Below, in pieces: positions 54,916 to 63,300 of a stretch of 64,000 bases of DNA. Under the pieces are notes generated by a model. That model was not told the origin of the DNA. It made no database searches and saw only the letters and a list, made by a program, of their open reading frames with translations. This DNA is from Tritrichomonas musculus (taxonomy: Eukaryota; Parabasalia; Tritrichomonadida; Tritrichomonadidae), in the NCBI GenBank assembly GCA_039105265.1, contig JAPFFF010000003.1:620001-684000 (forward strand). The letters are read 5' to 3'. A program made the translations under genes and the position numbers. The stretch's first letter is position 1, and the number at the start of each line of letters is the position of its first letter.

Positions 54916-56133
54916 ATGCAGGATGAATACCTTGATGTTTATACGTTGAAACCAGGTCAATATCGCGAATTGCCGTACTCAAAATACTTATCAGCTGTGT
55001 ACCTCGATGTTGATAAGGTTACCAAACTATATTTCCCACGTGACTTAGTTCCACCACCAGTCGTTCATGACTATACGATTGATAAGGTCGGAGCCACATT
55101 CACAATGAATTCGTATGAAGAGGTCCCTACATACATCTGGAGATCCAAATTCGTGGCATCGGTGAATGATTATTGCATGATCCTGGTTCAGGGACCCAAT
55201 AATAGACTCAGAGCAAATTCATATATAGCCTACCCCAGGAAATATTTCAAGGATACAGTCCTTGCAAACACAACTAAATCACCTGGGGATCACCCTATAG
55301 GGTTCGAGATATCGGTTTATTCAAACCCATTACTGTTACCAGCCATATATTGCTTTGAACAACTTCCGCTATTCCAGGTGAATCAGACAGCTCAGCCCGA
55401 TAGGGGTCCAAAACCCATACAATTTTCATTCACAAGTGATGCGGTTTTTGGTAGAACCCCACCTCGTAAAAGGATTATGGTCAATGATGAGACTTCCCCA
55501 TTCAAGCGGAGGACTAAGGATTGGTATCACAAGCACACAACATATCACCCTCGGAAAAAGCTTATATCCAATGAGTACAGCAGTGATGATGCGACAGCTC
55601 TCAACCCCTTTGGGGATGAGGTTAGGAGTGATAGGAGTGATGAAGCTAGTGAGAGTAGCGATCATGAGCAAAATCCATATGACCCACGTGAAGCTGAATA
55701 TAGGGATAATGAGGTGCGAAATCAGCCAAAGGTCAGTCCAAATGGGGTATATATGTCCACCGATAGGAGACCAGGGACGACATCCGTTGTTGCTCGAAAA
55801 ACAAATGGTTCATTACAAGAATATCGAGTTGGGAAACGCGCAATGACTGATATACGACGTAAGCTGAAACATTCGCAGAGGCAATCACAGGGACATCCGG
55901 CACAACCTCTCAACATCTCTGGGGATGAGTATTCCAGTGATGATGCGCGAGCTCTCAGTCCCTCCGGGGATGAAGTAGATTCACAGAGAGGGCTTAGAGA
56001 TAGAACTCGGGATCAGGAACAGTACTCATATGAATCTCAAGACAACTCCAATACTAGAACACCTAAGCGTTCATCTAGGGTATCATCTAGGGTATCAGTC
56101 TCCAAAGCATTCCAGTTCGGTGAAATTCGGTAA
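54916..56133 (+). CDS. Polinton protein, beta-rich N-terminus and disordered tail; minor capsid candidate
   Basis: The product has 405 residues; ATG 54916 follows TTTATTTTTGGGTAA. The first 160 residues are compact and beta-rich (YLSAVYLDVDKVTKLYFPRD, ATFTMNSYEEVPTYIWRSKF, IGFEISVYSNPLLLPAIYCF). The rest is disordered, rich in Arg/Ser/Asp with two related units (ISNEYSSDDATALNPFGDEV and ISGDEYSSDDARALSPSGDE). A penton-like role is possible because no other penton candidate of that size is seen, but I cannot support it by motif. Confidence 0.6.
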   Translation: MQDEYLDVYTLKPGQYRELPYSKYLSAVYLDVDKVTKLYFPRDLVPPPVVHDYTIDKVGATFTMNSYEEVPTYIWRSKFVASVNDYCMILVQGPNNRLRANSYIAYPRKYFKDTVLANTTKSPGDHPIGFEISVYSNPLLLPAIYCFEQLPLFQVNQTAQPDRGPKPIQFSFTSDAVFGRTPPRKRIMVNDETSPFKRRTKDWYHKHTTYHPRKKLISNEYSSDDATALNPFGDEVRSDRSDEASESSDHEQNPYDPREAEYRDNEVRNQPKVSPNGVYMSTDRRPGTTSVVARKTNGSLQEYRVGKRAMTDIRRKLKHSQRQSQGHPAQPLNISGDEYSSDDARALSPSGDEVDSQRGLRDRTRDQEQYSYESQDNSNTRTPKRSSRVSSRVSVSKAFQFGEIR

Positions 56134-56404
56134 ATCATTTAAACCATATCGGGAGAAATTCACACCCCAATTCAAGGGTAATACCATGGACACCACATTT
56201 GAGTATGAAATGCCGCCTGAGCGCAGTGATGAATATAGTGAGCAGGAACTGAGTTCGCAATATGAGGAAGAGGGGGATCCAGAGGCAACTCCATTACCGA
56301 CCACAAGTGAACCCCAACCACCTCGTAGGCATAAACGCAATGCAAAAATAATATCCAAACCCAGCCAAAAGCGTGAGAATTTCTTTGACCGATTCAAGCA
56401 ATAG
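56030..56404 (+). CDS. Small charged Polinton frame overlapping the preceding gene
   Basis: The frame is open for 124 codons and overlaps the end of the preceding gene. An internal ATG at 56186 (MDTTFEYEMPPERSDEYSEQ) gives a 72-residue acidic-then-basic product ending in NFFDRFKQ. Which start is used is unclear. No family is recognised. Confidence 0.4.
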   Translation: MNLKTTPILEHLSVHLGYHLGYQSPKHSSSVKFGKSFKPYREKFTPQFKGNTMDTTFEYEMPPERSDEYSEQELSSQYEEEGDPEATPLPTTSEPQPPRRHKRNAKIISKPSQKRENFFDRFKQ

Positions 56405-56411
56405 TATATAC

Positions 56412-57974
56412 CTATTGTCGACCACCATATACGATTTCAAATCGACTTGCACCCGCTTTCCTAGCATTCCTAGCCTCCTTATTTTTGGCTTTCATCTCAA
56501 GGTATCCGCTTTTCGCTCCATAGAATTCATAGTCAATCAACTGGTTGATGTTGTCAATAAATGAATCACGAACTTCCTTCACCGCGATTGGAGAACTGGC
56601 ATTTACGTACATAAGTAGATTTTCAAATGCTGCAGGTGTTCGCTTGCCTTGCTCATCAGTTCGAGGTACGGTTCCCTCATCGAAAGTGGTATTAAATCCC
56701 CATAGGAATACTATTTGTTCAATCTGTTCTAGCATTTCGAGAATTTCATCAGGTATTTCCGCATCCTTTAGAGCACCAGTCTTGCGGTCAGCTACTTGGT
56801 CAATGAGTTTAATCCATTGGTCGAACATGGGACCAACCATCTGCATATACTCCGACTTATGAGTGCTCTTCCAATTGGACCAGCTTGGGTAGTTGAATGA
56901 CTTGTCATTATGCCTTTGCTCTATAGCATTTTTCGCAGGGAGGTCGAAGTAGTAAATATATATGGCGTTGCATACGGCTAGGAAATTGGTCAACTTCTTG
57001 AGTTCGAGCCAATCTTGAAGTTTATCCTGGCCCCAGAATACATTCCATATATACGAGAACAGGGATGCCCAATAGCTGTTAGGTGATAAGCGCTTGCTCA
57101 TACGTGCCTTTCCAATACCGGATTCACCATATGCCTTTTCTAGAGTAGTCAATGCCTCGGATTTAGTCAATTTATATTCACCACGCTCCCAATCGACCTT
57201 GGTAATATCCTTATCGAATTGCTCCTTGAGCCATACATTGAATGGCTTGGCTTGACGCTTAGCCTTTGTATCACAAATGGTTTTCCAGGCCTTCTTATAG
57301 GGTGATGCATGAACTAATTTGTATCCGTTGACAATAGCTGGAATGCCGCGTTTGTCAACCAATACGATATCATCAACCTTGTCACCATTGAGGTCTGTAA
57401 TACGATTTCCTAATGGGTCGTTGGAATTGGTTGGTAATAATCTGTACTTGGGAACTCCAGTTTCATCGAGGTGGTTCATACAATACTCCTTTGCGGTATC
57501 ACGTGCTGCAGCTGATGGAATGTACTTAACCCGGAAATTGCCATTTATAATCATATCTAGGAAGTTCCTCTTGAAGGTTGATGAATCGCCTGTGAGTGAG
57601 AGATTGCCGAATTGGCCTAAATGGCCTTTGACATTCTCATAGTCTTTGCCATTGCGTCTACCTACGGTAGCACTTGGTGGTTCAACCTCTTGCATAACAT
57701 ATTCATATGCATTATCTTCATTGAATCTGGATATTGGTTTGAATGGCGATTTTTGTATTTGTTGGGTGAATTTTAGATTAGGTTTACTAACGTGTTTGAC
57801 AGGTGTCCTAATATATTCATATCGTGTTGGTCTATTGTTGTTGTTATCATCAGCACCTGGTGCTTGGACATTACCATCATCATCATCATCATCGCTAACC
57901 TCTGCTGGTGGTGCTGCTGCTGGTGGTGGTGGTTGCTTTTTAGTATTTGGACGCTTCGGAGATTTATAGCTCAT
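56412..57974 (-). CDS. Large helical Polinton protein of unknown function
   Basis: The product has 520 residues; ATG 57974 follows a TTTTTTTACACC leader. Residues 1-50 are Pro/Ala/Asp-rich (KKQPPPPAAAPPAEVSDDDD). The folded part contains NVKGHLGQFGNLSLTGDSST, VDDIVLVDKRGIPAIVNGYKLV, the Trp-rich YWASLFSYIWNVFWGQDKLQ and a basic C-terminus (KAKNKEARNARKAGASRFE). I do not recognise the family. It is one of the longest genes in the element without an assigned role and converges on the charged frame at 56404. Confidence 0.7.
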   Translation of the reverse strand: MSYKSPKRPNTKKQPPPPAAAPPAEVSDDDDDDGNVQAPGADDNNNNRPTRYEYIRTPVKHVSKPNLKFTQQIQKSPFKPISRFNEDNAYEYVMQEVEPPSATVGRRNGKDYENVKGHLGQFGNLSLTGDSSTFKRNFLDMIINGNFRVKYIPSAAARDTAKEYCMNHLDETGVPKYRLLPTNSNDPLGNRITDLNGDKVDDIVLVDKRGIPAIVNGYKLVHASPYKKAWKTICDTKAKRQAKPFNVWLKEQFDKDITKVDWERGEYKLTKSEALTTLEKAYGESGIGKARMSKRLSPNSYWASLFSYIWNVFWGQDKLQDWLELKKLTNFLAVCNAIYIYYFDLPAKNAIEQRHNDKSFNYPSWSNWKSTHKSEYMQMVGPMFDQWIKLIDQVADRKTGALKDAEIPDEILEMLEQIEQIVFLWGFNTTFDEGTVPRTDEQGKRTPAAFENLLMYVNASSPIAVKEVRDSFIDNINQLIDYEFYGAKSGYLEMKAKNKEARNARKAGASRFEIVYGGRQ

Positions 57975-57995
57975 GAGTACTTTAGGTGTAAAAAA

Positions 57996-58136
57996 ATGTC
58001 ATTATTTGCATACTCGCAATTGGCATCTCTTTGGACATCAGCTTGGGATTCTGATTCACCATCCACCTCCTCGAAAGGGGGTCCGATGGGTATACCGGTA
58101 ATCACACCTTTATTGTATAGGAAATGTTCAGTATAG
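57996..58136 (+). CDS. Short Polinton frame (46 residues), doubtful
   Basis: ATG 57996 opens a 46-codon frame (MSLFAYSQLASLWTSAWDSD, then SSKGGPMGIPVITPLLYRKC). It lies in the 149-base gap between two divergent genes and overlaps the start of the fibre-like gene by 13 bases in another frame. It may be a leader peptide or chance. Confidence 0.3.
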   Translation: MSLFAYSQLASLWTSAWDSDSPSTSSKGGPMGIPVITPLLYRKCSV

Positions 58137-60310
58137 AACAGAGTGGATTTTCAATAAAAGCGGCCACTATCGACGAGTTACTGATTGAATACATCAAAAG
58201 GTATGCATGTATGTGCCATAATGGGTCCAATGGCTCGAATATAACTGGTCCCAACCAGGAGCAAATCAAGGAACTCATTACGAGTACAGTTGGTGAGCAT
58301 CTCGAAAAATATGCATTAGCCAAGGACCTTGAGTCATATGCTTTGCAAACCCAGCTATTCGACTATGTGAAAACCGAGGATTTCAATACGGAGATGCTGA
58401 AGTATGCGCTATCTAAGGACTTGCAATCGTATGCCAGTAGTGCAGATGTGGAGAATGCCATTGGGGAATTACGTGATTACATCGTCAAAAACTGTGCACT
58501 ATCTACTGAAATACCTGAGGTCCCTGAGAACATCGTTACGAGTGATTCATTGAGTACTGCGTTGGAACCATATGTGAAGACTCAGGACTTACCAGATATG
58601 TCCGAGTATGTGAAGACTCAGGACTTACCAGATATGACCAAGTATGCACTCGCTGAAGATATCCCGGAGATACCCACTGATTTGGTTAATGGATCTACAC
58701 TGAGTACTGCATTGAGTACTGCGTTGGAACCGTATGCGAAGCTTGCGAACTTAAGTGAGTACGCGAAGACCCAGGACTTGCCAGATATGTCCGAGTATGT
58801 GAAGACCCAGGACCTCCCGGAGATACCCACAGATTTGGTTAATGGATCTACACTGAGTACAGCTTTGGAACCATATGCTTTGACAACAGATATGACCCAT
58901 GCTATTGATCAAGTGAAGAGCGATATCCCAGAGATTATCGAGGGGCAAACAACAATTCAATTCACAATCGTCAATAATACAATCCCCGATTTGGATTACG
59001 ACACATATCATACACTGATTGAGCAATATGGGTTGGATATTGTCTCATCAGACAGTTACTATACGGCCCATTATGTTCACGCAGACTATTCGTACAATGA
59101 CGATGATGATAATCAACCCTCTCAGATACTGCATATCGACGGAAGTAGTTCTGGTCTATGGATACTGTATCACAGCCATGAATTAATCAATCCAGGAACT
59201 GGTGATACACCGGAAATACTATCATGTTCAATAACCAAAACTGTCGAACCAACCGACAAAAACGCTTATTCGGCGAGATATGTGTCGAACACTTATGCTC
59301 TCAAAACGGATATCCAGGAGATACCCACTGATTTGGTTAATGGATCTACACTGAGTACTGTGTTGGAACCATACGCGAAGACCCAGGACTTGCCAGATAT
59401 GACCAAGTATGCACTCACAACAGATATCCCGGAGATACCCACTGATTTGGTTAATGGATCTACACTGAGTACTGTGTTGGAACCATATGCGAAGACCCAA
59501 GACTTACCAGATATGACCAAGTATGCACTCACAACAGATATACCAAAAGAGTATTTCACTGATATCAGTGGAGAGGTTTATATCAAAGACCCAAACAACA
59601 TCCTGACATTGGGTGGAGCCAATCAGACATGTAGTGATGCACCTCTCATGGTCATGAAACCAAATCATTCTCGCAATACCAGAATATTTAGCATTGGCAA
59701 TCAACTGGATAGCTCGAAGGAGCGATGGTTAGATTTCGATATTGATGCAAACAGTGATACAGCGACCATCAAATACAATGAAATAACTGTATTGGAGATT
59801 ACTCGATCAAAAGTTTGTGTTATGAATGCATGTGATGTAGACGGTAATGCCTATGCAAAAACCAATTCCAACACAACCATCACCCACTACTCCCCAATCG
59901 AGCCATCGGTTAACACCATCACCGATTTCGTCATTGGAGCTCCAGTATATATGACCGGTAAGGTATATCATCGTGAGGACTCGAAATGGGTCCCTAGCAC
60001 TGAATCTGACACCACTGATTGCATATGTAGTGTGAAGACCACTGGTACCTGGAAGGAGTATGTTGGCATATGCGTCAGAATCGATGAAGCCAATGGTTGT
60101 ATCACATTCGCCACTCATGGGGATTACATGGTTAAGGTCGAGGACTCCTCATGCTATTCCATTGGGGATGAGGTATTCATCGATAACGCTGATAATAAAC
60201 TGAAGATACTCACTGGTGAGACTGCGATAACCTCAAAAATAAATCGTATGACCGTGGGCATCATAACTGGTATCATCAACGGATCCACATTAGCCGTATT
60301 CAAATCATAG
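58124..60310 (+). CDS. Fibre-like repeat protein of the Polinton
   Basis: The product has 728 residues. After about 30 residues a long region of repeated short units follows (YALAKDLESYA, YVKTQDLPDMSEY, EIPTDLVNGSTLSTALEPYA). EIPTDLVNGSTLST occurs four times, and one 114-bp unit is tandemly duplicated nearly exactly at 59318-59431 and 59432-59545. A globular insert lies at about 280-390. The C-terminal 200 residues form a distinct beta-rich domain (IGAPVYMTGKVYHREDSKW, YSIGDEVFIDNADNKLKIL, GIITGIINGSTLAVFKS) of a kind seen at the tips of phage tail fibres. This layout suggests a trimeric attachment fibre. The domain call is by pattern only. Confidence 0.65.
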   Translation: MFSIEQSGFSIKAATIDELLIEYIKRYACMCHNGSNGSNITGPNQEQIKELITSTVGEHLEKYALAKDLESYALQTQLFDYVKTEDFNTEMLKYALSKDLQSYASSADVENAIGELRDYIVKNCALSTEIPEVPENIVTSDSLSTALEPYVKTQDLPDMSEYVKTQDLPDMTKYALAEDIPEIPTDLVNGSTLSTALSTALEPYAKLANLSEYAKTQDLPDMSEYVKTQDLPEIPTDLVNGSTLSTALEPYALTTDMTHAIDQVKSDIPEIIEGQTTIQFTIVNNTIPDLDYDTYHTLIEQYGLDIVSSDSYYTAHYVHADYSYNDDDDNQPSQILHIDGSSSGLWILYHSHELINPGTGDTPEILSCSITKTVEPTDKNAYSARYVSNTYALKTDIQEIPTDLVNGSTLSTVLEPYAKTQDLPDMTKYALTTDIPEIPTDLVNGSTLSTVLEPYAKTQDLPDMTKYALTTDIPKEYFTDISGEVYIKDPNNILTLGGANQTCSDAPLMVMKPNHSRNTRIFSIGNQLDSSKERWLDFDIDANSDTATIKYNEITVLEITRSKVCVMNACDVDGNAYAKTNSNTTITHYSPIEPSVNTITDFVIGAPVYMTGKVYHREDSKWVPSTESDTTDCICSVKTTGTWKEYVGICVRIDEANGCITFATHGDYMVKVEDSSCYSIGDEVFIDNADNKLKILTGETAITSKINRMTVGIITGIINGSTLAVFKS

Positions 60311-63300
60311 TGTAGTCCCCTGATGTGAGTCCGTGGATGAATGGTGCACAGGATTGGTTCTCGAGGACAATCATTTTGGTGTGAGTCCCGGTGAGAGCAT
60401 TCTTGTTTACCGTGATCTTGGACATCGTCATCTCACTGATTTTGTTATTGCAAGTCATACCTGGAGGTGCTGAGAGTTTGCGCATCATCTGCAGATTGAT
60501 ATTTTTGCCAACCTTCACACCGCCATTGTCGATGATGTCCTTGTAATCATCACTTGTGATATGGTTCTTCTTGAGGGAGACCCCCTTGAGTTTGAGTGCC
60601 TTGGTTATAGAGTCACTATTGAATATGGTGTAGCACTTGGGGGCCAACGCTATCATATTCTCACCATACTTCTCAATGCAGAGACCCAGTATTTTCTTCT
60701 CATCAGCGATTGTGTTTATATTGGGATTCGGCATGAACTTATATATGTTCTCATCATAGAATGCCCTGTTCTTGATGATGTATTTGAACTCTTGATCGGA
60801 CCCCTTGGTGTCATCACCAGCAACCGCAAAATACGCACTATCAGTGTCCCCCTCTATGAAATGGAATCGCTCCACATCAAGGCACTTGTACATGAAGTCG
60901 TATATGAATGTGAGATACCAGAATTTGGCATTATCTAGAGTCCAGAATGATTCCTGAAGGCATGTCGTGCATTTGAAGCTCTTTGGGTTCATCTGGAGTA
61001 GATAGTTGTCATCACTCAATTTGGTGCCACTGACATAGTTGTCGTAGATGATATTCTGGAAGGTCTTATCGCGTGTGCATATCTTGATTTTGGAGAACTT
61101 CTCGGTGTTCATCCCATCGTACCCATATGAGCCATTCATGCTGATCTTGTAGAACTTCTCATTTCCCCCAGCAGCTCCAGAGATGATATCCTGACGGCGT
61201 TTCATGAACTCACTAACGAATGGGTTGAATCCACGATGAGCCTCGTATGTGGTGAGACTCTTGATATCCTCGATGACAAGTCCATGGTCGAGGAGGAACC
61301 AGAGGTAGTAATTCGAGAATGTCTGATAGGTACCCATTGTATCAACACTCATGGTCAGCTTCCGTTCAGTTTTGTCAACCGATGGGAGCTTATTGCGAGT
61401 CATGTAGTCGTGCATATATGGACCAATTGTGGCCTCATCATTGGTGATATCGAAATTGCGAAATACAGGTGGGAAATTGATGAAGTAGTTGATTTTGGAT
61501 ATTGGGCATTTCAACATGACTTCCGCTTTGAACAGGAATTTGGGATGCTTTCGGAGCTTCTGGCTGTTGATGATATGCATGCATGAGTTGTAGGTGTTCA
61601 TATTTTTGGTACCATCCTTGTACACCTCGAATCGCTCCATCATGGAACCTGGCATATACATGACTCCCCCGTGATATGGATTGACATCATGTTTGGATGA
61701 ACTGAATGCTGAAGGGTATAAGCTGTTGAAATCAACTCCAACAATATGAGTCATCGTGTGTGGAGTATCATATGAGATTACCTTGTGATCAACGGCGTTG
61801 TATCTAAAGCGGTTTATTTTGGTATGACCCTTGAGGTTGACACGGTGCATGACATTGGATAGACCACCCGTGATGTTGTTCCGTAAGCTGTAATACTCCT
61901 GTTCATCGTTGATGAGTGTTGGGAGATGCATCATCTTGCAGTACTTCTTCAGCTGAATTCGGAGTTTGGTTATATTGGGGTCATCACGGCTGCGAAGTCT
62001 GTTGCATTCCGCACAAGCGAGTTTACAGTTACTGAGTTCATGACCGATATCATTATTGATTCTATCGAGAGTGGGCTTATTGGTCCATGTGAAGTGCTCA
62101 CCACAGAGATGGCACTTGCCTGTATCTGGATTGTTGTACATCTCCATGAACTTATCGAATTGCTCCTCACAAACACATTTATCGAGGTTCCTGGGCTTGT
62201 CCTTATGAGATTGATTATGCTTGACATCCTGGTTATAATAGTTCTCGCATTTGAATCGCCACCAATCGAGGTTTGGTTTGAATTTGTTAATGGGATTCTG
62301 TATGGAGTATTCGGCATTTGGATCAAATTCCTTATATGCGAGTGCATACTTGATACAGGATGCATTCTTGCTTAGCGATAGGTTTGAGATGAGGTCCACG
62401 TTGTACTGCGCATTGAGTGCAATCAGGTTGTCAATGGGTTTGATCATCATCTCGACGTCATTATCATTGTATGCAAGTAGGTAGTCCCATCGGGTTTTAT
62501 AGTTTTTGGCATCCTCGAGATATAGCTTGTAATCATCTGGTGTCAATGGGTTCTTCTGGTTGAGATAGCTGTAGAACGCCTCATACTCAAATGGCTCTGC
62601 TTGTGAGAGGACCTCATTGTAGTTCTCAGTGTTGATGGCTTCATATGGGAATACACCCTTTGAGCTATTCTCAACTCCCCCAAAGTCTACACCGCAAGCC
62701 ATGCTTGAGCCGAAATCTTCGCCGAATTGTCGTAATGTACCACCAGCGACAAATGATTGTGCGTCGATGAATCGCAACTTGGTGTCGTATTTGGGTGACT
62801 TCAATATGAACTGCTTCAGTGAGGATGCGGTACCAATGATGCTATTGGGCTCAACACTCCATAACGTAGTCCCTTCTGAACTGTAGTTGAGATACTCCTT
62901 GAATAGGTTGCTATCGAATCTACTCGAGTTGAATCCAAATACGGTTATCACATTCAGGTTGCGATCAATGGTTTTGAGATTGTCAACTGGTTGATTGATG
63001 AAGGATTTCATGTATTGAACCTTATCGTGATACACTTGCTTGGATTGCTCAAACAACCACTCGATCCACTTGATGATGAACTCAGACGAATCCCTTAATG
63101 AGAAGTGCCTTGTGGTACAACCAGATTGCGATTTGACACATGATGATACGCTAAGGGGAATCAGTCGTGAGTTGATGGTTGTGGATGAACCAATAGATGT
63201 ATCCACAGGCTGTTCAACAGTTTCGAAATCGTAGGTGATGTAATATATGTTGGGTTTCCATTCGAGACCATAAGCTAAGCAATATTCGTACACTGGATTG

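Noticed and set aside
60561-63234. Plus-strand open frames opposite the Polinton polymerase
   Set aside because: Shadows of the polymerase gene, without leaders or family features.
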